From assembly GCA_025453925.1 (NCBI GenBank), contig JALOPK010000002.1:1-35414 (forward strand): a stretch of DNA of 35,414 nucleotides, in the 5' to 3' direction. The stretch is from Candidatus Eiseniibacteriota bacterium (GTDB taxonomy: Bacteria > JAFGKV01). The notes under the pieces were generated by a model that was given only the letters and a program-made list of their open reading frames with translations, was not told the origin of the DNA and did no database searches. Shown in pieces: positions 10,300-20,289 of this stretch. A program made the position numbers and the translations under genes. Positions within the stretch are counted from its first letter, which is position 1. Every line of letters starts with the position of its first letter.

Positions 10300-12423
10300 A
10301 TGAAAACCGTCACGCCTTTGCTGAGCCTGATTCTGGCAGCACTCTTCTCGTTTGGATCGCTCGCGATGGCGGCGAAACCCTGGGAGGAGTTGACATTTCC
10401 CCCACTCTCGCCGCTTCGCGTGCCGGATGTGCCGGAGCATGTGCTCCCCAATGGGATGACGCTCCTCGCACTTGAGGACCATGAGTTCCCGCTCGTGGAC
10501 GTGACGGCCTACCTCAAGGCCGGCAAGGTCTACGACCCCGTGGAACGGGCAGGACTGGCGGAGATGGCCGCCGAGGTCATCCGCACCGGCGGCAGCACCG
10601 CGACCAGCGGAGACGATCTGGACACCTATCTGGAGTCCATTGGCGCCAGCATCGAGATCCAGTGCGACCGCGACATGGCCACCGTCAGCATGTCGTGTCT
10701 CTCCCAGCACGCCGACGCCGTTCTGGGCAAGCTCGCCGAGCTGCTGCTGAGTCCGGCGCTGCCGGATGAGAAGATCGAGCTGGCGAAGGTAAGCCAGAGA
10801 ACCGCGATCGCGGCGCGGAACGACGAGCCCTTCGACATGGCCCTCCGCGAGTACTCCAAGGTTGTGTTCGGGCGCACCAGCCCCTACGCGAGCCATCCCG
10901 AGTACGCGACCATCGAGGCCATCTCCCGTGACGATATCGAGGCTTTCCATCGCACATTCTACCGTCCCGACGCCATGGTGATGGTGGTGACGGGTGACTT
11001 CCGGAGCAAGACCATGAGGAAGTCGGTGGAGCGGGCCTTCGGCGGATGGTCGGCCCCATCGGAGCCGCTTTCCCTGCTGCCCGCCGTGCCAGAAATGCAG
11101 CCGCGAGGCGTCTACTATGCTCCGAAGCTGGATGTGACCCAGTCCACCATTCTCCTGGGCCACCTTGGATTTCGGGCCGACGACCCCGACTATCCTGCCA
11201 TGAGCCTGCTGGACCAGATACTGGGCGGGGGATTCTCCTCGCGCATCATGAACGAGGTTCGCACCAAGCGTGGGCTGGCGTACGCGGCCCAGTCCATTCC
11301 GGGTCAGGCATATCCCCGGCCGGGCATCTTTGGCGCCTTCGCCGGCACCAAGTCGGAGTCGACGCTGGTGAGCATACGGGTCATGGAACACGAGATCGCC
11401 CGCGTGACCGAGGAGCCGGTCACCACCGAGGAGCTCGAGCGCGCCCGCAGCGCGATTCTCAACTCCTTTGTCTTCAAGTATGATTCTCCCTCCAAGGTCG
11501 CCAACCGCGTCGGCTACTACCGCTTCCACGGGTACTCCCCCGACTTCCTCCGGCGGTACGAGGAAGGTGTCAGGGCTGCCACGCCACAGACGATCCTGGA
11601 TGCCGCACGGCGCAAGATCCATCCCGACAAGCTTTCCGTGCTGGTGATCGGCAACCGGGACCGATTCGGCGAGCCGCTGGAGGCCCTGGGCGAGGTGACG
11701 GAGGTCGATGTTGCGATACCGCCGCCGCCGTCCACGCTGGGCGAGGTCACCCAGACCGATGCGGGGCAGGCCGCGGCCGCCGTTCTGTTAGCACGGGCTG
11801 CCGAACTGGCAGGTGGGGAAGCTTTGCGCGCGGTGACATCGCTGAAGACGGTGTCAGACGCCAACGTGAGCATTCAGGGCATGAAGCTCGCCATCGCCGG
11901 TACCGAGATCCGCGTACTTCCTGATCGTGTCTTCACGTCCCAGAAGCTTCCCTTCGGGGAGATCGTGACCGTGGTGGACGGCGCCGGCGGCTGGATGCGC
12001 GGACCCCAGGGCGTCCAGGACCTGCCCGCGTCCATGGTTGCCGAGGCCGAGGCGGAGCGCATGCGGGAGGTTCTCTGGGTGCTCACGCACTACGGGGAGC
12101 TCTCACTGCAGATCATGGATCCCGTGACAGAGGGTGATGCCTCGCTGCAGCGGGTGTTCGTGGCTTCCGATGCGGTCAAGGACTGGGTGCTCTTCTTCGA
12201 CGCCGACGGCATGCTGGCGGGAATGGACTACCAGGGGATGGACCAGCAGGGTCCGGCCGCGATGTCGGTCCGGTACCGCGGGTTCATGGAAGTCTCCGGA
12301 ATCAAGGTTCCTTCCGCGATTGAGATCCACCGCGAAGGGGAACCCTTCCTGACCGGCACGGTCACTAGCGTCGAGGTGAATCCGGCCATCGACGAGGCGA
12401 TCTTCCAGCGCCCTGCTCCCTGA
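10300..12423 (+). CDS. M16-family inactive partner subunit with an additional C-terminal domain of about 200 aa
   Basis: LPNGMTLLALEDHEFPLVDVTAYLKAGKVYDP followed by AGLAEMAAEVIRTGG, where HxxEH is replaced; LLDQILGGGFSSRIMNEVRTKRGLAYA is typical of the M16 C-domain. Confidence 0.9.
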   Translation: MKTVTPLLSLILAALFSFGSLAMAAKPWEELTFPPLSPLRVPDVPEHVLPNGMTLLALEDHEFPLVDVTAYLKAGKVYDPVERAGLAEMAAEVIRTGGSTATSGDDLDTYLESIGASIEIQCDRDMATVSMSCLSQHADAVLGKLAELLLSPALPDEKIELAKVSQRTAIAARNDEPFDMALREYSKVVFGRTSPYASHPEYATIEAISRDDIEAFHRTFYRPDAMVMVVTGDFRSKTMRKSVERAFGGWSAPSEPLSLLPAVPEMQPRGVYYAPKLDVTQSTILLGHLGFRADDPDYPAMSLLDQILGGGFSSRIMNEVRTKRGLAYAAQSIPGQAYPRPGIFGAFAGTKSESTLVSIRVMEHEIARVTEEPVTTEELERARSAILNSFVFKYDSPSKVANRVGYYRFHGYSPDFLRRYEEGVRAATPQTILDAARRKIHPDKLSVLVIGNRDRFGEPLEALGEVTEVDVAIPPPPSTLGEVTQTDAGQAAAAVLLARAAELAGGEALRAVTSLKTVSDANVSIQGMKLAIAGTEIRVLPDRVFTSQKLPFGEIVTVVDGAGGWMRGPQGVQDLPASMVAEAEAERMREVLWVLTHYGELSLQIMDPVTEGDASLQRVFVASDAVKDWVLFFDADGMLAGMDYQGMDQQGPAAMSVRYRGFMEVSGIKVPSAIEIHREGEPFLTGTVTSVEVNPAIDEAIFQRPAP

Positions 12424-12522
12424 GCTGATTGGGGCGCCAGCGGGTCGGGGAATCGCGCACGCGGGCTCGCCCAGCACCGGGTAATCGTTGGGGAAGGAGG
12501 CCGCGTCTTCGGCGGATAGACC

Positions 12523-15500
12523 ATGACAATACGACGGACGATTCCGGTGTACATCGGGCTCACGCTCCTGTGCATCATGGCGGTGGCGTACGGTGTCGCC
12601 CACGTGGTGATGTTCCGCAGTTTTGCCCAGGTCGAGCGCCATGACGCGGAAAGGACCCTGGCGCGCGCCCTCGCCGTCCTGGATGCGGAGCTCGCCGAAC
12701 TGGATGCGTTGACGGCCGACTGGGCGAAGTGGAACGACTGCTACGACTTCGTGGGAGGAGCGGCGCCCGATTTCGTCCAGCGCAACGTGCTCGATGAGAC
12801 CTTCCGGACCCTGCGCATCGACGCTATCGTCTTCATGGATCTGGACGGTGAGATCATCGAGGCGAGGGGATTCGACCCAGTTCGCGACACCGGCGCCCCG
12901 TTGCGACAAGACCTGCTCGACTTCCTCCATGGCGGAAGTCGGGCCGCGCTCCAGCAGCGCGGCGACGGCGCGAGTCGCGGTGTTCGAGGGCTGCTTTCCC
13001 TGAGCGGCGGAGAAATGCTCATCGCTTCCTGGCCGGTTCTCACCGGCTCAGGCGCCGGCCCGCCCCGCGGCACGCTCGTCATGTGCCGCCAGCTCAGCGG
13101 GTCCTCGCTGAGAAGTCTGGGCGAGAAAGCCATGGCGCAGCTCCGCATCCGCCCGGCTCACGACCCGGACCTCCTGGATGAGCTGAACGAGGCCCGGGAT
13201 CTCGTCTCCTCGCGATCCAGACTGGTGCTGCCCCTCGACGATGCCACGATGGCCGGGTACGCCGCCGTTCCCGACCTCTCCGGGGGCTCTCCTCTCGTCT
13301 TGAGCGTGGCGATGCCGCGCACCGTCCACCACGAGGCCAAGCGCTCCCTGTGGTACCTCATGACCGCTCTGGGCATCGCCGGGGTTGTGTTCGCCGTCGT
13401 AAGCATTCTGCTGTCCGAACGACTGGTGCTGACCAGGCTCGCCGTTCTCGCCCGCGCGGTCCGCAGCCTCGGCTCCGACGGCCCGGCCAGCAGGCTCCCC
13501 GTGGAGGGGGCGGACGAGCTGGCAGATCTGGGGACGGCCATCAACTCGATGTTGGACGCAGTCCAGCGCTCGCAGATGGTGCTGAGTCGGAGCGAGGAGC
13601 GGTTCCGGCGCATGGCGGACAGCATCGCCGACGGCCTCGCCATCATCGAGGGCACGACGACCGTCTACGTCAATGACCGAGCCTGCGAGATCTTCGGCTG
13701 TCCGCGGGAGGAGCTACTGGCCGTCAGCGGCCTGGACCTGGCGGCCCCGGAAGAGCATGAACGGCTCCAGATCATCATTGAAGACGCGAAGCGGCGGGGG
13801 ATCTACCCGGACGAGCTGGAGTTCTGGATCCGGCGAAAGGACGGCACGCGACGGTGCGTGCACAATCGGTACTCCCTCAGCCGGGTGGGGGAGACGGTCG
13901 CCGGGCGCTTCGTGGTGACCACCGACATCACCGAGCGGAAGATCGCCGAGCAGGCGCTTGAGCGCCTCAAGGATTTCAACGAACGCATCGTGCAGACCAT
14001 GGCGGAGGGTATCGTGGTGGAGAACGACGCGGGGATCTCCACCTTCGTGAATCCCACGGCTGCCGCCATGCTGGGATACGACCCGGGCGATCTGGTGGGA
14101 CACCCGTGGCATGAGGTCATTCCAGCGGATCAGTGGGCGATAGTCGAGGATGCGAATCGTCGGCGGCGGGGAGGAGAGAGCGACCGCTACGAACTCGGAG
14201 TCGTGCGCAAGGACGGGCGCCGCATCCAGATTCTGGTGAGCGGGTGTCCCATGATGGAAAACGGCAAGTTCGCCGGCACCATCGCCGTGTTCAGCGACAT
14301 CACCAGCCGGAAGCGGGAAGAGCAGGAACGGGAGCTCCTCCTGCAGCACACCCGGCAGCAGGCAGCCCAGATCAGTCGAATCATGAACACCGTGCCTGAG
14401 GGCGTGGTGGTCACCGACGAGGCTCTTCACGTCGTGCAGGCGAACCGCACCGCGGAGGAGTACCTGAGCGTGCTCCGGGAGCCCGCTACCGACTCCGTCG
14501 GGCACCTTGGGGGCGTCTCCATCGCCGACCTGGTCGCGACGGAGAGCGCTGCGCGCTGGCATGAGGTTCGGCCGCCGAACTCGGAACGCGTGTTCGAGCT
14601 GACGACCAGACCGCTTGATACCCTGGGGTGGGTGATAGTCATCCGGGAGGTGACCGAGGAGTTCCTGGCGCGGATGCGTGTTCAGGACGCCGAGCGCATG
14701 GCTGCCGTCGGGCAGGTGGCCGCCGGCATCGCCCACGACTTCAACAATATCCTCTCCAGCGTGATCGGGCACGCGCAGCTCCTCTTGCGGGATCGGAGTC
14801 TTCCTCCCACTGTTGCGGACAGGGTCCACGGCATTTCGGAGCAGGGGCACCGAGCGGCCCGGCTGGTCGGCCAGCTCCTGGACTATGCTCGGGAATCCCT
14901 CACCGAACGCTCTCCCGTGGATCTCGCCGTGCTCGTGCGCGATGCGGCCACCATGCTGGGCAGGACCATTCCGGCCTCTGTCCGCCTGTCGGTGTCGCCG
15001 GTGACCGGCACGTGCCGGGTTGTCGGGAACGCCGCCCAGCTCCAGAGGGTGATAGCCAATCTCGCCCACAACGCGTGCGATGCGATGCCGTCCGGTGGCG
15101 ACCTCCGGATCTCCATGACCACCTGTCATTTGAGCCCTGGTGATCTCCCGCTTCCCCAGATGGCCCCCGGGGACTGGGCCGTGTTGCGTGTGGCCGACAC
15201 GGGAAGCGGCATCCCTCCCGAGTACATCCCGCGCTTGTTCCAGCCGTTCTTCACGACCAAGGAGATCGGAAAGGGCACGGGATTAGGGCTTGCCCAGGCC
15301 CATGGGCTGGTGCGGCAGCACCAGGGCTTCATTGACGTCGCCACGCACGTCGGGTCGGGAACCACTTTTACGGTCTACCTTCCACTCATGCATGGCGACT
15401 CGAGTCGCGCTCCCCGGACGGGCGAACCGGGGCCGCCCCGATCGGGCAAGGCGATCCTGCTGGTCGAGGATGAGCCCGCCGTCCTCGACGTGAGCACCGC

Positions 15501-15855
15501 CATGTTAGAGGAACTGGGCTTCAGGGTCCTGCCGGCCTCATCCGGAGATGAAGCCCTGGAACTGCATGGGCGGCATGCCGCGGACATCGCGCTGGTCCTG
15601 ACCGACCTTATGATGCCCGGCATGGATGGGGCCACGCTGGTCGAGAGGCTGGCGGAGCGTGATCCGACCGTCCGGGTGCTGGTTCTGAGCGGATTTCCCC
15701 CTGATGCTTCCGCGCGCCGCCGGCTCACGCCCGCGTGCGTCGGTTGGCTTCAGAAGCCGGTGGTCATGGAACGGCTCCTCGAGGCCGTGGTCGCGGCCAT
15801 GGGCTACGGCATATCGCCGGAGGAGGGTTCCGCCAACTCGTCGATGCGGGCGTGA
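12523..15855 (+). CDS. Hybrid sensor histidine kinase: CHASE4-like sensor, TM/HAMP, multiple PAS domains, HisKA/HATPase, C-terminal REC
   Basis: CHASE4-like LTADWAKWNDCYDFV; H-box GIAHDFNNILSSVIGHAQLLL; G-box GTGLGLAQAHGLVRQH; REC ILLVEDEPAVLD...LTDLMMPGMDG...WLQKP. Confidence 0.93.
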   Translation: MTIRRTIPVYIGLTLLCIMAVAYGVAHVVMFRSFAQVERHDAERTLARALAVLDAELAELDALTADWAKWNDCYDFVGGAAPDFVQRNVLDETFRTLRIDAIVFMDLDGEIIEARGFDPVRDTGAPLRQDLLDFLHGGSRAALQQRGDGASRGVRGLLSLSGGEMLIASWPVLTGSGAGPPRGTLVMCRQLSGSSLRSLGEKAMAQLRIRPAHDPDLLDELNEARDLVSSRSRLVLPLDDATMAGYAAVPDLSGGSPLVLSVAMPRTVHHEAKRSLWYLMTALGIAGVVFAVVSILLSERLVLTRLAVLARAVRSLGSDGPASRLPVEGADELADLGTAINSMLDAVQRSQMVLSRSEERFRRMADSIADGLAIIEGTTTVYVNDRACEIFGCPREELLAVSGLDLAAPEEHERLQIIIEDAKRRGIYPDELEFWIRRKDGTRRCVHNRYSLSRVGETVAGRFVVTTDITERKIAEQALERLKDFNERIVQTMAEGIVVENDAGISTFVNPTAAAMLGYDPGDLVGHPWHEVIPADQWAIVEDANRRRRGGESDRYELGVVRKDGRRIQILVSGCPMMENGKFAGTIAVFSDITSRKREEQERELLLQHTRQQAAQISRIMNTVPEGVVVTDEALHVVQANRTAEEYLSVLREPATDSVGHLGGVSIADLVATESAARWHEVRPPNSERVFELTTRPLDTLGWVIVIREVTEEFLARMRVQDAERMAAVGQVAAGIAHDFNNILSSVIGHAQLLLRDRSLPPTVADRVHGISEQGHRAARLVGQLLDYARESLTERSPVDLAVLVRDAATMLGRTIPASVRLSVSPVTGTCRVVGNAAQLQRVIANLAHNACDAMPSGGDLRISMTTCHLSPGDLPLPQMAPGDWAVLRVADTGSGIPPEYIPRLFQPFFTTKEIGKGTGLGLAQAHGLVRQHQGFIDVATHVGSGTTFTVYLPLMHGDSSRAPRTGEPGPPRSGKAILLVEDEPAVLDVSTAMLEELGFRVLPASSGDEALELHGRHAADIALVLTDLMMPGMDGATLVERLAERDPTVRVLVLSGFPPDASARRRLTPACVGWLQKPVVMERLLEAVVAAMGYGISPEEGSANSSMRA

Positions 15856-17267
15856 GTGACCTTCTGGAGACGGCGGAGCGCCAGATCGAGGTCTACCCGC
15901 GCCGCCAGGAGGTTGGTCCTGGCCCTGAAAAGCGCCAATTGGGCATCCTGGAGCTGCTGGCTGTTGATCGTGCCCGACTCGAACCGTGCGTTCGCGACGT
16001 CGTAGTTCTCCTGTGCAACGCCCAGCGCCTGTTCGAGGAGCGACGCGCGCTCCTGGGTGGTCGCAACGGCGCGGACCGTTGCCCTCACCTCCGCGATGAT
16101 ATCCTGTTCGGCCTGCGCGAGGCCGAGGTCCTCCTGATCGCAGGCGATGGAGGCCTGCCGGATCACCGCTCCCCGGCGACCGAATTCCAGCAGGGGGAAC
16201 GAGAGACCAAGCCGCAGCGTCTGATCCCGCTGGGCATGCTCCCACGCGGGCTCCAGCGTTGTGTCGCGGCGCACCAGATCGACGCCGTAGGAGAGCGTGA
16301 GAACCGGGCCCTGCGATTGCCGGGTCTGGGCCAGGCGGCTTCGCGCGAGACTCAGTCTGAGACGGTGTGACAGCATCTCGCGCCTCCGCTGCAGCGCGTG
16401 GGATACCGCCTTGTCCAACGAGACCCGGGGGGCCGCCTGCGGTTCGGGCGCTCGCAGATCGACAGGCGTGCTCAGGTCGAGGCCCAGCAGAAGCAGAAGA
16501 TCCTCCACCGTCTGCGTGCGCGCGGTCGTGCTGGAGAGGTAGCTCGCCCGCGTGGTCGCTTCCCGGAGTTGAAGATCCAGGGCGTCACCCTTGGACAGGA
16601 GCCCCGAGGCCAGCTTTCGCCTGCCCAGGTCTGCGTACTCCATTGCTACGTTGAGCTCGACGGAGTCGATGCGGGCCTGTTCCTGGGCGCGCACCGCCGC
16701 CAGGAAGGCCGCGGCCACGCGATAGTCCAGCTCCAGTTCCTCGCGCTGGTAGGAGGCCAAGGCGATTTCATGAGACAGATCTGCCTGGTGCAAAGCGATG
16801 CCTGCCCCACTGGACCGGTCCAGAATGGGCTGCTCGAGACTGAGACCCAGTGTGCTGGTGTACGTGGGCTCATCGCCCGTGCCGCTTTCCCTCGGGGCAT
16901 CCTCCCATCGCTGGCCCGACAGCGTAAGCCGCAGGGCGCCGTCGGTCGGAAGCGGGAGGTTGAGGGCCAGATCCCCCGACAGGGTTCTGCTCTCCCGCGC
17001 GTAAAGGGCCAGCTCCCCGGACTCGGGATCCACCTGTTGGGCCGTGTACTGGCGGATGGACGGCGCGGTCATCGATAGATCGAGCTGAGGAAGAAACCTC
17101 TCCGCACGGGCGCGGGTCACGCTCAGGCGGCTGCTTTCCAGGGTGAGCCGGCTCGTCCGCAGGCTCAGGCTCTGCTCGCGGGCGAGCCTCTGGGCCGTCT
17201 CCAGGTCCAGCCTGAGCATCGAACCCGCGGCCGTGAGCGCCGCGAGGAACATGGCGGCGCTATTCAT
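15804..17267 (-). CDS. TolC-family outer membrane efflux protein
   Basis: Repeated coiled-coil pattern with LDLETAQRLAREQSLSLRTSRL, YDVANARFESGTINSQQLQDAQLALFRARTNLLAARVDLDLALRRLQ. Confidence 0.9.
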   Translation of the reverse strand: MNSAAMFLAALTAAGSMLRLDLETAQRLAREQSLSLRTSRLTLESSRLSVTRARAERFLPQLDLSMTAPSIRQYTAQQVDPESGELALYARESRTLSGDLALNLPLPTDGALRLTLSGQRWEDAPRESGTGDEPTYTSTLGLSLEQPILDRSSGAGIALHQADLSHEIALASYQREELELDYRVAAAFLAAVRAQEQARIDSVELNVAMEYADLGRRKLASGLLSKGDALDLQLREATTRASYLSSTTARTQTVEDLLLLLGLDLSTPVDLRAPEPQAAPRVSLDKAVSHALQRRREMLSHRLRLSLARSRLAQTRQSQGPVLTLSYGVDLVRRDTTLEPAWEHAQRDQTLRLGLSFPLLEFGRRGAVIRQASIACDQEDLGLAQAEQDIIAEVRATVRAVATTQERASLLEQALGVAQENYDVANARFESGTINSQQLQDAQLALFRARTNLLAARVDLDLALRRLQKVTHARIDELAEPSSGDMP

Positions 17268-18531
17268 AGCGCAGCGCCTCGATGGGGGGTATCGCGGCGG
17301 CTCGCCGGGCAGGGTAGTAGCCGAAGATCAAACCGACACTCACCGACACGGTGAAGGCCAGCGCCACGGCCGGAATCGTCGGACTCGCCCTGAACTGGGT
17401 GATCAGATGGATGCTGCCAGCGAGGAGCAGGCCCAACGCGATGCCGAGCAGCCCGCCCGCCAGGCTGATAGTGGATGCCTCCGCGACGAACTGGCCGAGG
17501 ATGTCGGCTCTTCGGGCACCCAATGCCCGCCGGATCCCGATCTCGCGCCGCCGTTCGAGCACGGAGGCAAGCATGATGTTCATGATGCCGATCCCGCCCA
17601 CCAGAAGGCTGATGGCGGCGATGGCGCCCAGCACGATGTTGAACATCCGCTGCTCCTTTTGCTGCTGCGCCATCAACTCCTCGGGAACCACCAGACCGAA
17701 GTCAGCCGCGCCCATGTGGCGGCGCTCGAGGAGCCGCCGGAGGGTCACCGCCGTCGGGCGGAGCGTTTCCTTGGGTGCGACCTTCACGGTGATCTGGGTT
17801 AGCTCGGCGACAGGGGCGACGATGCGGCGGCGTGCGAGATCAGTGTCCAGCGGCACATAGATGTCTCGATTGAGATCCCTCGCCTGCAGCACCCCCGCAC
17901 TCTCGGCGATTCGGGGCGTAGACCTCATCACGCCGACCACGGTGAACCAGTCGCGTTCCACCTTCACCCTCTTGCCCAGGGGGGATCGGATCGGGAACAG
18001 GTCCCGCGCGACGCCTCCGCCCAGCACGCACACCGAGCTAGTCCTCTCGCCGTCCATCTCGTGGAGGAATCGACCGTGCGCGAGAGGCGTCGTAATCACC
18101 TGGAGGAGGTCCGGCGTGGTGGCAACCAGGAGACACTCGGCCTCTTCGTCGGCGGCCAGAACGCGTGCCTTTCGATCAGTCTGGGGGACCACGGCGACCG
18201 CCGTGGGGATCACGGATGAAACGGCATCTGCATCCCGGCGGGACAGGCCCCGCGAGAACGCCGCCCCTTCACCGCGACGGTCTTCGGAGTCCTCGCCCAG
18301 ATCCCGGATAATGATGTTGTCGCTTCCCCATGCCTCATACTTCGCGAGCGCTTCGCGCTTGGCGCCTTCTCCCACGGCCAGCATGGCGATGACCGCGGCG
18401 ACGCCAAAGACGACCCCCAGCGTGGCGAGCATCGACCGCAGCTTGTGGGCACCGAGCCCGGCGACGCCGACGTGGAGGCTTTCGGTCACGCGGGCGCGGA
18501 CCGAATCCAGCAGATCGAACGTCGGTCGCAT
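17260..18531 (-). CDS. ABC transporter permease, MacB/FtsX type, without a fused ATPase domain
   Basis: LGAHKLRSMLATLGVVFGVAAVIAMLAVGEGAKREAL, and C-terminal IGIMNIMLASVLERRREIGIRRALGARRADI...IFGYYPARRAAAIPPIEALRYE. Confidence 0.93.
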   Translation of the reverse strand: MRPTFDLLDSVRARVTESLHVGVAGLGAHKLRSMLATLGVVFGVAAVIAMLAVGEGAKREALAKYEAWGSDNIIIRDLGEDSEDRRGEGAAFSRGLSRRDADAVSSVIPTAVAVVPQTDRKARVLAADEEAECLLVATTPDLLQVITTPLAHGRFLHEMDGERTSSVCVLGGGVARDLFPIRSPLGKRVKVERDWFTVVGVMRSTPRIAESAGVLQARDLNRDIYVPLDTDLARRRIVAPVAELTQITVKVAPKETLRPTAVTLRRLLERRHMGAADFGLVVPEELMAQQQKEQRMFNIVLGAIAAISLLVGGIGIMNIMLASVLERRREIGIRRALGARRADILGQFVAEASTISLAGGLLGIALGLLLAGSIHLITQFRASPTIPAVALAFTVSVSVGLIFGYYPARRAAAIPPIEALRYE

Positions 18532-18539
18532 GAACAGGG

Positions 18540-19889
18540 CTACCCTCTCCCCCTCACGCGGGGCGCTCGGTCGCTCCTGGGCCGCTCCCCTCCCGCACGC
18601 GAGGCCGAATCCTTGGGCTCGGTGGTGAGGCGAGCGTCGGCGGCGCCCGGCTCCACCAAAGAGACCGCCTGGCCGACCGTCAGGCCGCCCGCCACGACCA
18701 CATGATTGTCATTCTTGGGGCCGAGCCGGATCGGAGTCATCACGGACCGGCCGCCCTTCACCGTATAGGCGACCGTGGTGTCGGCGGATCGGTAGACGGC
18801 GTCGATCGGGATCCAGAGGGTATCGGGTATCTCGTCTATGATGATGGTGGAACTCGCGGTCATGCCCGGCCGTAGGATCGGGCTTGGCGTTTCAACCAGC
18901 ACGGAAACCTCGAAGACCTTGACGGGATTGTCGCCGCTCTTCTCCCGGGCAAGGGTCGCCACGGATCGCACCGCGCCGGTGAACAGACTCTCGGGGAAGG
19001 CGTCGAGCCGCACCTCGACTCGCTGGCCTTCCTTGACCTTGGCGACATCCACTTCGGATACCTCGGTTATGACCTCCATCTCGTTGAGGGCCGGCAGCTC
19101 GATGATCGGCTGCCCGGGCCACGGGGTGTCGCCCTCCTGCACCTTCTTGGGCTGTTCGCCGCCCGACCAGACCTTCGGGTAGACCACCAGGCCTTCATTG
19201 GGCGCCAGCAGGGTCAGACTTCCCCGCTCCCGCTGGGCGGTCTCCAGCTGGGCCGTCGCTTGGGAGACGCGGAGCTGGAGCTTCTTCTCGTCTTCCGCGT
19301 TGATGGTGCGCTGGCTCGTCAGTTTGGTCTCGGCCTTGGTGACATCGTTGCGTGAGCGTTCCAACTGGAGTTGCTGCTCTCGCTGCTTCACCTCCGCCTC
19401 GTATTGCATCTGTTCGAGCTGAAGTTCGGCCAACTCATAGGCCGCCTTGACATTTGCCAGATTCGCCTGGAGATCCTCCATCAGGGAGACATTGGCCGCC
19501 AGAGCCCGGGAGAGGTCGGCCTGGGCGATTTCCAGCTCGGACTGTTTCTGTTCGATGGTCTTGTCCAGCGCGCTGGTGTCGAACTGGGCAAGGAAGTCCC
19601 CCTTCTTCACGGTGGACCCTTCGGGCGCCAGCTTCACGACCTGCGGGCGATCGCTCCAGTTGCCGACGCGGGGCGAGGTCACCGTGGCCGACCGGGTTGC
19701 CCGGAGCTCGCCGGTCTCGGTCAGTGAGACGATGAACGTTCCCCGCTGCACGGATGCGGTGGGCGTCTCGGGGGCGGACCGCCGGGTTGCAAGGATCACA
19801 ATCGTTATAACCAAAGCCAGAGTTGCCGCCATGATGGCGCGTTTTCGCAGCAATCCCGTCACACGCACTGGGTTTCCCTCCCCTGTCAC
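18540..19889 (-). CDS. MacA/HlyD-type periplasmic adaptor subunit
   Basis: N-terminal TM anchor; long coiled-coil hairpin; APNEGLVVYPKVWSGGEQPKKVQEGDTPWPGQPIIELPALNEMEVITEVSEVDVAKVKEGQRVEVRLDAFPE. Confidence 0.9.
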   Translation of the reverse strand: MTGEGNPVRVTGLLRKRAIMAATLALVITIVILATRRSAPETPTASVQRGTFIVSLTETGELRATRSATVTSPRVGNWSDRPQVVKLAPEGSTVKKGDFLAQFDTSALDKTIEQKQSELEIAQADLSRALAANVSLMEDLQANLANVKAAYELAELQLEQMQYEAEVKQREQQLQLERSRNDVTKAETKLTSQRTINAEDEKKLQLRVSQATAQLETAQRERGSLTLLAPNEGLVVYPKVWSGGEQPKKVQEGDTPWPGQPIIELPALNEMEVITEVSEVDVAKVKEGQRVEVRLDAFPESLFTGAVRSVATLAREKSGDNPVKVFEVSVLVETPSPILRPGMTASSTIIIDEIPDTLWIPIDAVYRSADTTVAYTVKGGRSVMTPIRLGPKNDNHVVVAGGLTVGQAVSLVEPGAADARLTTEPKDSASRAGGERPRSDRAPRVRGRG

Positions 19890-20064
19890 GCGTCATCCCT
19901 GTCCGCGGTTGCCCTCCCGGCTGGACGATATGCTCTCGTGGTCGTGACCCGGAGTACACCGGCACACCGGAAGCCACACGGATACGTCAGCAGGTGGTTC
20001 ATTCCGCGATGCCTCATCAAGCAAACACCGCGCCCCGTTCGGTACAAGCCTCCCCCGTGCGGTG

Positions 20065-20170
20065 CACGCCCCCCTCCTCTTTGGAGGAACCCGCTTCGTC
20101 GCGTCCGCGGGCGAGACCACGCCCTGCCTTGCTCTTGAGGGCCACGCTTTATCGTGTCCGCGGGCGAGAC
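20065..20170. repeat. Two adjacent diverged copies of a 53-bp unit (20065-20117 and 20118-20170)
   Basis: Both end in gtccgcgggcgagac (20103-20117 and 20156-20170). Aligned by eye, the copies match at roughly three quarters of positions without gaps. Confidence 0.7.
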
Positions 20171-20289
20171 CCACTCGGCCATTCATCATTGCCCGTCGCC
20201 TCCGTTGTCCCCGGCCTTGCCATAGGCCATATTCGGCCCGTGCCCTGAACCAGCCATCTGAGGTATCTCCCGATGCGTCGAGGGTTTCC

